In this document: piece after piece, positions 32,176 through 40,766 of the stretch
Layout: each line of letters starts with the position of its first letter
Position numbering within the stretch: position 1 is the stretch's first letter
NCBI RefSeq assembly: GCF_026153455.1
Contig: NZ_CP110629.1
Coordinates: 1,860,001-1,924,000 of the forward strand
Length of the DNA stretch: 64,000 nucleotides
Reading direction: 5' to 3'
Origin: Marinimicrobium sp. C6131
Lineage (GTDB): Bacteria > Pseudomonadota > Gammaproteobacteria > Pseudomonadales > Cellvibrionaceae
Translations under genes and position numbers: made by a program
Notes under the pieces: model-generated
What the model was told of the DNA's origin: nothing
The model's database searches: none
What the model saw: the letters and a program-made list of their open reading frames with translations, nothing else

Positions 32176-35127
32176 ATGCACACAGAAACCGACTCACAGA
32201 CCACCACCACCGGCTCCCAGCCACACACGGAAGGCACCCAGCAGCGCAGCGCCTCCAACTTGTCCGCCACCGCTCCGGGTCAGATCCGGGTCATCAAGCG
32301 CAACGGCACTGTGGTCCCCTACGACCCCAGCAAAATTGCCGTGGCCATGACCAAGGCCTTCCTGGCTGTAGAGGGCGGTACCGCCGCCGCCTCGCGCCGG
32401 GTGCGCGAGACCGTGGAAAACCTGACCGGTCAGATCACCGCCACCTTCAAGCGGCGCATGCCCTCCGGCGGCACCATTCACATTGAAGAGGTGCAGGATC
32501 AGGTCGAGCTGGTACTGATGCGCTCCGGCGAACACAAAATTGCCCGGGACTACGTTCTCTACCGCGAAGAACACGCCCGCCTGCGCGCCGAGAAGCAGCC
32601 GGCCGCCAGCGCCGACACCCAGGCCGAAGACCCGGAATACCCCACCATCGAAGTCACCCTGGACGATGGCAGCAAGGCCCCGTTGGATACCCAGCGCCTG
32701 CGCACCATCGTGCGCGAAGCCTGCGCCGGCCTGACCGATGTGAGCGAAAAGGCCATTCTCGATGAGGCCATGCGCAACCTCTATAACGGCGTGAGCCTGC
32801 GCGATGTGAACACCTCTCTGGTGATCACCGCCCGCACCCTGGTGGAAAAAGAACCTAACTACACCTACGCCACCGCCCGCCTGCTGCTGGACAAGCTGCG
32901 CGCCGAGGCGCTGAGCTTCCTGGGTGTGGCCGACTTTGCCACCCAGGCGGAAATGGAAACCTACTACGCCCAGGCCCTGCCCGCCTATATTCAGAAAGGG
33001 GTAGAGCTGGAGCTGCTGGCCCCGGAACTGCTGAGCTTTGACCTGGAGAAGCTGGGCAAGGCGATCATCGCCGAGCGCGACCTGCAGTTCACCTACCTGG
33101 GCCTGCAGACCCTGTATGACCGCTACTTCATTCACAGCAACGATGTGCGCATCGAGCTGCCCCAGGTGTTCTTCATGCGGGTGGCCATGGGCCTGGCCGT
33201 GGAAGAAGACAACCGCGAAGAGCGCGCCATCGAGTTCTACAAGCTGCTCAGCTCCTTCGACTACATGAGCTCCACCCCGACCCTGTTCAACGCCGGCACC
33301 CTGCGCCCGCAGCTGTCCTCCTGCTACCTGACCACGGTACCGGACGACCTGCACGGCATTTACGGCGCGATTCAGGACAACGCCATGCTGAGCAAGTTCG
33401 CCGGCGGTCTGGGCAACGACTGGACCCCGGTGCGCTCCCTGGGCGCCTACATCAAAGGCACCAATGGCCGCTCCCAGGGCGTAGTGCCCTTCCTGAAAGT
33501 CGCCAACGACACCGCCGTGGCAGTGAACCAGGGCGGCAAGCGTAAAGGCGCCGTCTGTGCCTACCTGGAAACCTGGCACCTGGACATCGAAGAGTTCGTC
33601 GAGCTGCGTAAGAACACCGGTGACGACCGCCGCCGCACCCACGACATGAACACCGCCAACTGGGTACCGGACCTGTTCATGAAGCGTGTGTTCGACGACG
33701 GCGAGTGGACCCTCTTCTCCCCGAACGACGTGCCGGACCTGCACGATCTGTACGGCAAGGCCTTCGAGGAGCGCTACACCGAATACGAGCGGATGTGCGA
33801 AACCGGCGAGATGCGCCTGTACAAGAAAGTGCGCGCTCTGGACCTGTGGCGCAAGATGCTGGGCATGCTGTTTGAAACCGGCCACCCCTGGATCACCTTC
33901 AAGGACGCCTGCAACCTGCGCAGCCCGCAGCAGCACGCCGGTGTGGTGCACTCCTCCAACCTGTGCACCGAGATCACCCTGAACACCAAGGCCAATGAAG
34001 AAATCGCCGTGTGCAACCTGGGTTCCGTGAACCTGGCCCAGCACATCGTCGACGGCAAGCTCGACCATGACAAACTGGCGAAGACCGTCAAAACCGCCAT
34101 TCGCATGCTCGATAACGTCATCGACATCAACTACTACTCCGTGGACAGCGCGCGCAACTCCAACCTGCGCCACCGCCCCATCGGCCTGGGCCTGATGGGC
34201 TTCCAGGACGCACTCTACCGTCAGCGCCTGGCCTACGGCTCGGACGAAGCGGTGCAGTTTGCCGATATTTCCATGGAGGCAATCAGCTACCACGCAATCA
34301 AAGCCTCCTGTGAACTGGCCAAAGAGCGCGGCCGCTACGCCACCTTCGAAGGCTCACTGTGGAGCCAGGGCATCATGCCCATCGACTCCATCCAGAAGCT
34401 GGCCGAAGAGCGCGGCGAGAAGTACATCGAAATGGACCTGAGCCAGACCCTGGACTGGGACAGCCTGCGCGAGGAAGTGAAGGCCAACGGCATGCGTAAC
34501 TCCAACGTCATGGCCATCGCCCCGACCGCCACTATCGCCAACATCACCGGCGTGAGCCAGTCCATCGAACCCACGTACCAGAACCTGTACGTGAAATCGA
34601 ACCTGTCCGGCGAATTCACCGTCGTGAACCCCTACCTGGTGCACGACCTGAAAGCGCGCGGCCTGTGGGACAACGTGATGGTCAACGACCTGAAATACTA
34701 CGAAGGCACCGTACAGCCCATCGACCGCGTACCGGACGACCTGAAAGCGCTGTACGCCACCGCCTTTGAAGTGGAACCCAAGTGGATCGTGGACGCCGCC
34801 AGCCGCCGCCAGAAGTGGATCGACCAGGCCCAGAGCCTGAACCTCTACATCGCCGGCGCCAACGGCAAAAAGCTGGACATCACCTACCGCATGGCATGGT
34901 TCCGTGGCCTGAAAACCACCTACTACCTGCGTGCCCTGGCCGCCAGCACCACCGAAAAATCCACCATCACCACCGGCACGCACAACGCCGTGTCCTCCAG
35001 TGGCGGCGGAGTAGCAGCCGCCAGCGCCGCCGGTGCCAGTGCAGCAGCCCCCGCCAGCAATGGCGAAGCCGCACCGGTCCCCAAGGCCTGCTCCCTGGAC
35101 GACCCAGACTGCGAAGCCTGCCAGTAA
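32176..35127 (+). CDS. nrdA: Ribonucleoside-diphosphate reductase class Ia, alpha subunit
   Basis: Catalytic subunit of 983 residues reducing NDPs to dNDPs aerobically. The N-terminus has an ATP-cone (IRVIKRNGTVVPYDPSKIAVAMTKAF, about 35-125), followed by a second, degenerate cone-like segment (about 155-240). This explains the length beyond E. coli NrdA (761). The ten-stranded barrel shows TPTLFNAGT, LSSCYLTTV with the first redox Cys, and SSNLCTEITLNT with the catalytic Cys region. The C-terminal tail after an Ala/Ser-rich linker ends CSLDDPDCEACQ, with the Cys pair that re-reduces the active site. Controlled by the upstream NrdR and DnaA sites; nrdB follows after a repeat-bearing gap. Confidence 0.97.
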   Translation: MHTETDSQTTTTGSQPHTEGTQQRSASNLSATAPGQIRVIKRNGTVVPYDPSKIAVAMTKAFLAVEGGTAAASRRVRETVENLTGQITATFKRRMPSGGTIHIEEVQDQVELVLMRSGEHKIARDYVLYREEHARLRAEKQPAASADTQAEDPEYPTIEVTLDDGSKAPLDTQRLRTIVREACAGLTDVSEKAILDEAMRNLYNGVSLRDVNTSLVITARTLVEKEPNYTYATARLLLDKLRAEALSFLGVADFATQAEMETYYAQALPAYIQKGVELELLAPELLSFDLEKLGKAIIAERDLQFTYLGLQTLYDRYFIHSNDVRIELPQVFFMRVAMGLAVEEDNREERAIEFYKLLSSFDYMSSTPTLFNAGTLRPQLSSCYLTTVPDDLHGIYGAIQDNAMLSKFAGGLGNDWTPVRSLGAYIKGTNGRSQGVVPFLKVANDTAVAVNQGGKRKGAVCAYLETWHLDIEEFVELRKNTGDDRRRTHDMNTANWVPDLFMKRVFDDGEWTLFSPNDVPDLHDLYGKAFEERYTEYERMCETGEMRLYKKVRALDLWRKMLGMLFETGHPWITFKDACNLRSPQQHAGVVHSSNLCTEITLNTKANEEIAVCNLGSVNLAQHIVDGKLDHDKLAKTVKTAIRMLDNVIDINYYSVDSARNSNLRHRPIGLGLMGFQDALYRQRLAYGSDEAVQFADISMEAISYHAIKASCELAKERGRYATFEGSLWSQGIMPIDSIQKLAEERGEKYIEMDLSQTLDWDSLREEVKANGMRNSNVMAIAPTATIANITGVSQSIEPTYQNLYVKSNLSGEFTVVNPYLVHDLKARGLWDNVMVNDLKYYEGTVQPIDRVPDDLKALYATAFEVEPKWIVDAASRRQKWIDQAQSLNLYIAGANGKKLDITYRMAWFRGLKTTYYLRALAASTTEKSTITTGTHNAVSSSGGGVAAASAAGASAAAPASNGEAAPVPKACSLDDPDCEACQ

Positions 35128-35157
35128 GACGATGACCCCGGCCCTTCCCAAAGGGCC

Positions 35158-35316
35158 GTAGGGTGGATAAGGGGCCAAAGGCTCCGTCATCCACCAAAAC
35201 CAAACCCAGCGCGGCACCAAAAGTCCGCGTAGGGCGGATAAGCAAAGCGCATCCGCCGTAACCAAAACCAGACGTAGGGTGGAGCCAAGCGCAGCGTTAT
35301 AAAGACGCATCCACCA
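35158..35316 (+). repeat. Three tandem palindromic intergenic repeats between nrdA and nrdB
   Basis: Three units beginning GTAGGGYGGA and ending CATCCRCC lie at 35158-35196, 35229-35257 and 35274-35316. Each folds as a hairpin of the GTAGGGTGG/CCACC kind common between gammaproteobacterial genes. They fill the 221-base gap inside the nrd operon and may modulate nrdA/nrdB mRNA ratio, or be mobile REP-like units. Confidence 0.75.
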
Positions 35317-35348
35317 CTAATGAACCAAACAACCCAGAGGAAAGCGCC

Positions 35349-36626
35349 ATGCTAAGTTGGGACGATTTCGACGCCGCCGAAGAAACCCCGCAAAAAGCCA
35401 AACCGGCCCCGCAACCCGCGCGCGCACCGGAACCCGAGCCCAAGGTCCAGGAACCGGCCGCCAGCTACGACAGCGCCCCCGCCCAGGCCGCGGCCGCCGC
35501 TGAAGCCACCCAGGGCAACGGCAAAGTCTCCGACGCCGTCGCCGAGGCCCGAGAATCCCTCGAACACCTCGACGTCGCCCCCGGCCTCGAAGAACTGGAA
35601 ATGGGCGCCTCGCGCATCGAAGTCGACGACAAGCAGATGATCAACTGCCGTGCCGACCTCAACCAGCTCGTACCCTTCAAATACGACTGGGCCTGGCAGA
35701 AATACCTGGACGGCTGCGCCAACCACTGGATGCCCCAGGAAGTGAACATGACCGCGGACATTTCCCTGTGGAAAAGCCGCGACGGCCTGACCGACGACGA
35801 GCGTCGCATCATCATGCGCAGCCTGGGCTACTTCTCCACCGCCGACTCCCTGGTCGCCAACAACCTGGTGCTGGCCATCTACCGCCTGATCACCAACCCG
35901 GAGTGCCGCCAGTACATCCTGCGCCAGGCGTTTGAAGAAGCCATTCACACCCACGCCTACCAGTACTGCATCGAGTCCCTGGGCATGGACGAAGCGGAAG
36001 TGTTCAACATGTACCGCGAGCTGCCCTCCGTGGCCGCCAAAGCCGCCTGGAGCCTCAAGCACACCCAGACCCTGGGTGACCCCACCTTCAACACCGGCAC
36101 CCCGGAAGCCGACCAGGAACTGCTGCGCAACCTGGTGGCTTTCTACGCCGTTACCGAAGGCATCTTCTTCTACTGCGGCTTCAGCCAGATCCTGTCCATG
36201 GGCCGGCGCAACAAAATGACCGGCGTGGCCGAGCAGTTCCAGTACATCCTGCGCGATGAGTCCATGCACCTGAACTTCGGCATCGACGTCATCAACCAGA
36301 TCAAACTGGAAAACCCGCACCTCTGGACCCCGGAATTCCAGAAAGAAGTCACCCAGATGATCCTGGAAGGCACCGAACTGGAAATCGCCTACGCCCGCGA
36401 CACCATGCCCCGCGGCGTACTGGGCATGAACGCCGGCATGATGGAAGAGTACCTGCACTTCATCGCCAATCGCCGCCTCGCGCAGCTCGGCCTGAAAGAG
36501 CAGTACCCCGGCGCCCAGAACCCCTTCCCCTGGATGAGCGAAATTATGGACCTGCGTAAGGAGAAGAACTTCTTTGAGACGCGTGTGATTGAGTATCAGA
36601 CCGGTGGTGCGTTGAGCTGGGATTAA
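35349..36626 (+). CDS. nrdB: Ribonucleoside-diphosphate reductase class Ia, beta subunit
   Basis: Radical-generating subunit of 425 residues. An N-terminal low-complexity extension rich in Ala, Pro and Glu (about 10-75) precedes the four-helix ferritin-like core. The EAIHTHAY segment carries an iron-ligand Glu and His in the E-x2-H-x3-Y pattern, with the radical Tyr at its end. The second set includes DESMHLNFGID. The C-terminus, which docks to NrdA, ends GGALSWD. The N-terminal MLSWDDFD resembles this tail, an odd echo at the two ends. AGAGGAAAG precedes the ATG. The function is firm; the role of the extension is unknown. Confidence 0.96.
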   Translation: MLSWDDFDAAEETPQKAKPAPQPARAPEPEPKVQEPAASYDSAPAQAAAAAEATQGNGKVSDAVAEARESLEHLDVAPGLEELEMGASRIEVDDKQMINCRADLNQLVPFKYDWAWQKYLDGCANHWMPQEVNMTADISLWKSRDGLTDDERRIIMRSLGYFSTADSLVANNLVLAIYRLITNPECRQYILRQAFEEAIHTHAYQYCIESLGMDEAEVFNMYRELPSVAAKAAWSLKHTQTLGDPTFNTGTPEADQELLRNLVAFYAVTEGIFFYCGFSQILSMGRRNKMTGVAEQFQYILRDESMHLNFGIDVINQIKLENPHLWTPEFQKEVTQMILEGTELEIAYARDTMPRGVLGMNAGMMEEYLHFIANRRLAQLGLKEQYPGAQNPFPWMSEIMDLRKEKNFFETRVIEYQTGGALSWD

Positions 36627-37038
36627 GTCCCGGCTCACAAAAGACAGGCATAGCCTGGGCCAGGGAGCGGCCCGACCTCCCCCACAACATCCAACCAAGG
36701 CCTTGGCCAACGGCTTTCAGGTAACGATGGCCACAGCAAACACGACATCGTGGCGCCCTCCCCCGAGTGAGCATCCGTTCGCAGTACTCCGCATCATTGG
36801 ACGCCCCTCGCTACTCAAGCAGAGGATAGGTAGCAGGAAGATGACAGTGATAGATCCCAAATACTTTTCGAACAGCGAACTCTTGACGGAAAAAAGCCGG
36901 GAGAGCAACCTTGTCGGCACAACCGGAAATCGAAAAACTTATTTATTCTCCGGGGATATACGTCACGTCGACGCACTTAAACACGTCGAGTCGACGTGTT
37001 TAAACGTGTCACTTTGACGTTGAATATACTGTTAGAGC
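36627..37038. other. 412-base region after nrdB, left edge of the AT-richer stretch
   Basis: No convincing gene. A 104-codon frame at 36703-37017 has no homology I recognise, no ribosome binding site, and unlikely composition. Base composition shifts from GC-rich to AT-rich across it. Its right part holds the palindrome listed at 36978-37002. Confidence 0.5.
36978..37002. repeat. 25-bp perfect palindrome with direct CACGTCGA repeats
   Basis: TAAACACGTCGA, a central G, then its exact reverse complement. A further CACGTCGA direct copy begins at 36964. It ends 36 bases before the histidine phosphatase gene, so it may be an operator, or mark the edge of the inserted stretch. No protein partner is evident. 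Confidence 0.6.
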
Positions 37039-37635
37039 ATGAAACGTATGGACATATTTCTGTTGAGACATGCTGAAACAGACTCAAACCGGGCTGGCTT
37101 ACTCGCTTCGGGAAGTGAGGACGCCCTGACAGAGTACGGATATTGGCAGGCCCAAGCAATCGTCGACGGCCTCATGCAGTTGGAAATAGAAGCCATCCTG
37201 TGCTCTCCCTACTCTAGAGCCCTGGATACGGTTGAGCCTTTCGCGAAAACTACGGGGCTTCCCGTTGTAGTCCAGCCCTGTTTAGCCGAAGGCCAGTTGA
37301 TACTTGAAGGCTCAGTCTCTCACGAAGAGCCCGTTTACATGCCGCACGCATCGGGCTATCTTCACCCAGTTACAAACGAGCGAGCCGGTGCGTTTCTCAG
37401 GCGGGTCAGACTGGCGCAAGAGGTAATTTTCTCTCAGTCTGCATCGAAAGTCTTGGTCGTGACCCACGGGCACATGATACGCGAGCTGTTGAACAGCCTT
37501 CTGGCTTTGCCAGAAAAAACACGATTCCCTCACGACAATTGCGGGTTAAGCCTTGTTTCTGTGGGGGAGGTAAACACAGTGTGCTTCCTTAATCGTGCCA
37601 TGTGCTCTAACCAAGCCGTGCACCGGAGGCCGTAA
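37039..37635 (+). CDS. Histidine phosphatase superfamily protein (phosphoglycerate mutase-like)
   Basis: Cytoplasmic phosphatase-like protein of 198 residues. The catalytic motif FLLRHAETDSNRAG (about 5-18) provides the phosphorylated His, ILCSPYSRALDT (about 54-65) the conserved Arg, and VVTHGHMIREL (about 148-158) the second His. The stretch between, including VQPCLAEGQLILEG, is as expected for the family. It is the first gene of the AT-richer accessory block and is preceded by a palindrome. The substrate is unknown; families of this type act on sugar phosphates, nucleotides or phosphoproteins. Confidence 0.85.
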   Translation: MKRMDIFLLRHAETDSNRAGLLASGSEDALTEYGYWQAQAIVDGLMQLEIEAILCSPYSRALDTVEPFAKTTGLPVVVQPCLAEGQLILEGSVSHEEPVYMPHASGYLHPVTNERAGAFLRRVRLAQEVIFSQSASKVLVVTHGHMIRELLNSLLALPEKTRFPHDNCGLSLVSVGEVNTVCFLNRAMCSNQAVHRRP

Positions 37636-37714
37636 GCGTCGCTGACGCGCCACCTCTGGCCCCGGCGACGGCAACGTTATTGATATTGAAGGCCTAGGTA
37701 AGGAGGTTTAGACC

Positions 37715-37939
37715 ATGGAAAATAGAGATCGGCTTAAAACTAACATAAGGCTGCTCGTCGCTATAGAATCTTTGCCCTTCTGGACAATACTGACAATTGA
37801 GGCATATAGCATTTGGCTAGGTGATTCTTATGCGTTCGATATTACGCATGTCCTAGTTGTCCTAGCAATATATGCGTTCTTTCGAATAGTAGTGCAGGGG
37901 AAGAGTCCGATAGGAGCGGCTGATAATGCAAAACAATAA
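37715..37939 (+). CDS. Small membrane protein of unknown function
   Basis: 74 residues with two hydrophobic segments (about 12-34 and 42-62) and short charged ends. A strong TAAGGAGG lies 8-9 bases before the ATG, which supports real translation. No family recognised. Its end overlaps by 14 bases the start of the interrupted gene at 37926, so the two were probably co-translated. Confidence 0.6.
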   Translation: MENRDRLKTNIRLLVAIESLPFWTILTIEAYSIWLGDSYAFDITHVLVVLAIYAFFRIVVQGKSPIGAADNAKQ

Positions 37940-38444
37940 TATACTGTTAACTGGATATAGCGTGAAGCAAGCTATTACGATACTTATAGTTGTTTTTAGC
38001 TCTCCTACCTAGGCGTGCTCATTCGCCAGGACGACTGAACCGTTCGAGGTAGATACTCCTGGATCAATAGAACCTCGGCGTACCGAATTTGAAGTGGCGG
38101 AAATTGTACGGGGTAGCGATGATGGAAGTCCGCACTCCTGCTCTGATGCAGGTGTCATCACTTTGAAGACCTTAGATCCCCCATCGGAGACGGGGTTCAT
38201 ATTTGAAGTATTGAAAGGCGAATTTGAAGACCGTCTTTTTACAGAGGAGCCAATAACACCTGCGGACTTCAAAGAACCTGGTGAGTTTACGTTTATCTGG
38301 CTTGACGACTCTAGCTATGAGCAGGAGCCCTTTGACATAGTGGTGCAAGTAACACCGATTTCAAGAACCGGCAATGTTGGTGAACCTACAACATTGAGAG
38401 TTTCCCATCCAGGCATCAAAAAGCCTTGGTGGCGGCTCTGGTAA
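37926..38444 (+). pseudogene. Secreted/lipoprotein-like gene interrupted by an in-frame amber codon
   Basis: Reading from ATG 37926, the frame encodes a signal-peptide-like N-terminus (basic Lys, then AITILIVVFSS), hits a TAG at 38010-38012, and continues without stop through ACSFARTTEPFEVDTPGS... to 38444. The amber codon falls one residue before an Ala-Cys that would be the cleavage or lipidation point. The downstream part (about 144 codons) is a coherent acidic domain ending IKKPWWRLW. A GTG at 38094 could start a 116-residue fragment but would lack the export signal. Most simply this is a recently inactivated gene; a sequencing error or suppressed amber is possible. No family recognised. 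Confidence 0.6.
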
Positions 38445-38469
38445 TCCCATACGCAATCAGGCAACCCAC

Positions 38470-38772
38470 ATGGAAACCCATATGAACGCCCTGAGAAACG
38501 ACACTTTTTGGATACTAATCTCTGTTTTTTCTCTGACATTCTCAACGGTGATAACTTTCGTAAAATCAATTGAAATTGAATATTGGGCCTTTACGTCTTT
38601 TGCTATGATTGGATCAGTCTTATCATTTAGAGCTTACTTTCAGAAAACGAGGATGTATGGAATAGCTCTTGTTCTTGAGCCCGACGACAGCAAAGTTTTT
38701 CGTTTTCTTTTATTAATTTTATATTTAATCGGATATATTATTATCTTTCTATATTTACTTCTTCATTCATAA
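38470..38772 (+). CDS. Small three-helix membrane protein of unknown function
   Basis: 100 residues with hydrophobic segments at about 14-32, 40-55 and 78-98, separated by short charged loops, and a hydrophobic C-terminus. Strongly AT-rich coding (Ile, Phe, Leu) compared with the flanking chromosome. The start could also be Met5 (38482). No family recognised and no partner gene evident. Confidence 0.5.
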   Translation: METHMNALRNDTFWILISVFSLTFSTVITFVKSIEIEYWAFTSFAMIGSVLSFRAYFQKTRMYGIALVLEPDDSKVFRFLLLILYLIGYIIIFLYLLLHS

Positions 38773-38997
38773 TTAATTAGCCTATTGGACGACTTATCCT
38801 ACACTTTTGACGCGTGACTGGCACTTCTCCTATTAAGAAACAGTTTATTCGGCCCGCTAAAAAGATGGCCACAAAATAAGTTCATCTCCGCTTAATATGA
38901 ATGATTTCACTGAACCTCAGAAATGGACCATGAACAGGTGGGTGGGCCTTTAATAGAATCAGCGCCGATTGATTGCAAAGTGGAGTAAAAATTCTAC

Positions 38998-39465
38998 ATG
39001 AAAGCTTCGTATATTTTAGTAATCACGCTAGCTATATTGATGCTCGCATCACTTTACCTTGGATTTACCCCGCTTGCGGCAAGCATACTGCTGGCAGCGC
39101 TCAGCCTAGCGGCTTATACACTATACGCAAAGGACAAAACCGCCGCCCAAACCTACGGGTGGCGAGTATCCGAAAGAACGCTCCATACTGTTGCGCTCCT
39201 TGGCGGCTGGCCCGGAGCAATGATTGCCCAGAAAAGATTACGGCATAAAACCAAAAAGGCGAGTTTTCGGACGGTATTTTGGCTCACGGTGCTAGTCAAC
39301 AGCGCAGGTATCGCCTGGCTTCACACACCCAAAGGCAATACTCAGCTTAGGGAAGGATTGGTTACGCTTGAACAGGCTGCGATTTCCAGTATTCACCAGG
39401 ACACGGCACTAGAACTCATATTGCTTACCACTCAGCTCAGACATCGACCCGAGCGGACTCAATGA
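38998..39465 (+). CDS. DUF1294 membrane protein
   Basis: 155 residues with two N-terminal hydrophobic segments, then the DUF1294 core: YAKDKTAAQTYGWRVSERTLHTVALLGGWPGAMIAQKRLRHKTKKASF (about 43-90) and another helix. Many DUF1294 proteins carry an N-terminal cold-shock domain; this one does not. A tail of about 35 residues follows. The function of the family is unknown. It lies in the accessory block between unrelated genes; a 225-base gap precedes it. Confidence 0.85.
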   Translation: MKASYILVITLAILMLASLYLGFTPLAASILLAALSLAAYTLYAKDKTAAQTYGWRVSERTLHTVALLGGWPGAMIAQKRLRHKTKKASFRTVFWLTVLVNSAGIAWLHTPKGNTQLREGLVTLEQAAISSIHQDTALELILLTTQLRHRPERTQ

Positions 39466-39509
39466 GATAAGATCACACTCGATCCCCTTGGCACAAATAC
39501 CGGAAACCT

Positions 39510-39935
39510 ATGAATAAGGCATGCCCAGTAGTAGTACGACGCCGAGAGGGTCATTTGGAGATCCTGGTATTCAGACATCCCATCGCAGGCACCCAACTGG
39601 TGAAGGGAACCATTGAACCCGGAGAATCCGGACGGTCTGCGTCGGAGCGTGAACTGGAGGAAGAAGCTGGCATCAAGTTAAAAGCAGAACATCTACTGCT
39701 TGAATGGCAAAGGCACCCTGATGAGCCCACATGGGCGATTTGGCTAATGGAACCGGGGGATCACCTGCCTGACCACTGGGATCATTATTGCAAAGATGAC
39801 GGCGGCCACTTATTTCAGTACTTTTGGCACCCATTACTGAAACTCCCAGACTCAGAGTGGCATTCTGTTTTTACCGACGCTTTGGCTGCGGTCAGACAAT
39901 CGCTTACTATGAGGTTGGCCCATGCACAAAGGTAG
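39510..39935 (+). CDS. NUDIX hydrolase
   Basis: Small Mg-dependent hydrolase of nucleoside-diphosphate-linked compounds, 141 residues. The Nudix box is complete: G33-x5-E39-x7-REL-x-EEAGI (33-55). The substrate cannot be told. It overlaps the start of the GFA gene by 14 bases, so the two are coupled and cannot be separate integron cassettes. Confidence 0.88.
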   Translation: MNKACPVVVRRREGHLEILVFRHPIAGTQLVKGTIEPGESGRSASERELEEEAGIKLKAEHLLLEWQRHPDEPTWAIWLMEPGDHLPDHWDHYCKDDGGHLFQYFWHPLLKLPDSEWHSVFTDALAAVRQSLTMRLAHAQR

Positions 39936-40290
39936 CTGTTTATGCGGGGCAGTCGTATTTGAGCTTCTATCGGAGCCCAAGGTTGTATCACATTGCCATT
40001 GTAGAATGTGCCAGAAACAGCATGGCGCGGCTTTTGCAACTTATGCGAGCCTGCCAAAGGCGCACCTAAACTATGTGTCTGGTCAAGAACAACTCGTCTG
40101 CTACAACTCGTCGGGGAACATCACCAGAAAGTTCTGTGGTATATGTGGCTCCAACATCGAATGGGCTGGCAGCGAGGCATTTCCGGACTGGGTCTCGATA
40201 GCAGCGGCTACGCTGGATACGCTATTTGAACCTAAGTCCATTAAAGAAATTCATCTGGAGTCGAAAGCATGCTGGCTGGACGGCAGGTAG
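39922..40290 (+). CDS. GFA (glutathione-dependent formaldehyde-activating-like) zinc protein
   Basis: 122-residue zinc-binding protein of the GFA/CENP-V fold. CLCGA (about 6-10), CHCRMCQKQHG (about 25-35) and the FCGICG pair (about 77-82) give the Cys sets for zinc. Despite the family name, most members have no shown formaldehyde activity. A second, different GFA gene lies at 43503, on the other side of the EF-G gene. Translationally coupled to the NUDIX gene. Confidence 0.88.
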   Translation: MHKGSCLCGAVVFELLSEPKVVSHCHCRMCQKQHGAAFATYASLPKAHLNYVSGQEQLVCYNSSGNITRKFCGICGSNIEWAGSEAFPDWVSIAAATLDTLFEPKSIKEIHLESKACWLDGR

Positions 40291-40745
40291 CAGAGCCGAT
40301 CAAGGCTTCGGAATGCGAATCGCACTTATTTGGGTTTAAGCTAACATCAATAGCTGACGATGGGCGGTTTATCAGAACTTTTCTCCTCAGCCTTATCGTA
40401 GCGCTTGTCTGCTCGTGCAGTGACCAGGTGTCGTCGCACTACGCCACCCTCTCTGAGGCGAGGGAAGACAGGTTATTTGAACGTGGCTGGCTTCCCGACA
40501 TCCTTCCGCAAGACACAACCCACATATCGGTGACCAACGATCTGGATCTGAATACATCCAACGGGCAGTTTCACATACCGCCGGGGGCCCTATCCAGATT
40601 CAAGGAGAAACTACAAAAGCAGTCGGAGACGATCTACATATATAGAGAACGAGATAGCAAAGCGGTCTGGATATTCAATGTTCACTACTCTGGTCAGGTA
40701 GAGTACCAGCTTGAAGTAAAAGGGGACGGAGGGAATATAATTTAG
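40269..40745 (+). CDS. Putative lipoprotein of unknown function, ends altered
   Basis: 158 codons overlapping the GFA end by 22 bases. A basic-hydrophobic segment (FIRTFLLSLIVALVCSCS, about 34-51) looks like a lipoprotein signal, but no good start codon lies just before it. The 5' part may therefore be displaced, or it may be read from the ATG at 40269. The body (SEAREDRLFERGWLPDILP, then DLDLNTSNGQFHIPP) recalls small conserved secreted proteins with a GWLPD motif. The last codons (KGDGGNII) are encoded by the left arm of the hairpin at 40715, so the native C-terminus was probably replaced. Confidence 0.5.
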   Translation: MLAGRQVAEPIKASECESHLFGFKLTSIADDGRFIRTFLLSLIVALVCSCSDQVSSHYATLSEAREDRLFERGWLPDILPQDTTHISVTNDLDLNTSNGQFHIPPGALSRFKEKLQKQSETIYIYRERDSKAVWIFNVHYSGQVEYQLEVKGDGGNII

Positions 40746-40765
40746 TCCCTCCGTCCCCTTTTACT
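40715..40765. repeat. REP-like hairpin at the right edge of the accessory block
   Basis: A perfect 20-bp inverted repeat (AGTAAAAGGGGACGGAGGGA and its complement) around an 11-base loop. Its left arm encodes the end of the preceding gene, and its right arm abuts a DUF6122 gene that lacks its beginning. AAAAGGGGACGGAG is a core seen in dispersed repeats that move with REP-associated transposases; none is in this window. Confidence 0.8.
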
Positions 40766-40766
40766 C

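Noticed and set aside
32194..34293. 699-codon open frame antisense to nrdA
   Set aside because: Composition is that of a GC-rich shadow frame (long runs of Val, Gly, His, Gln), no domain is recognisable, and the sense gene is certain.
36703..37017. 104-codon frame after nrdB
   Set aside because: No ribosome binding site, no recognisable domain, and it runs across the palindrome and a composition change.
36950..40765. Chromosomal integron cassette array
   Set aside because: Small mixed plus-strand genes suggest cassettes, but there is no integrase, no regular series of attC sites with GTTRRRY/RYYYAAC ends between genes, and several genes overlap (NUDIX/GFA), which cassettes do not.
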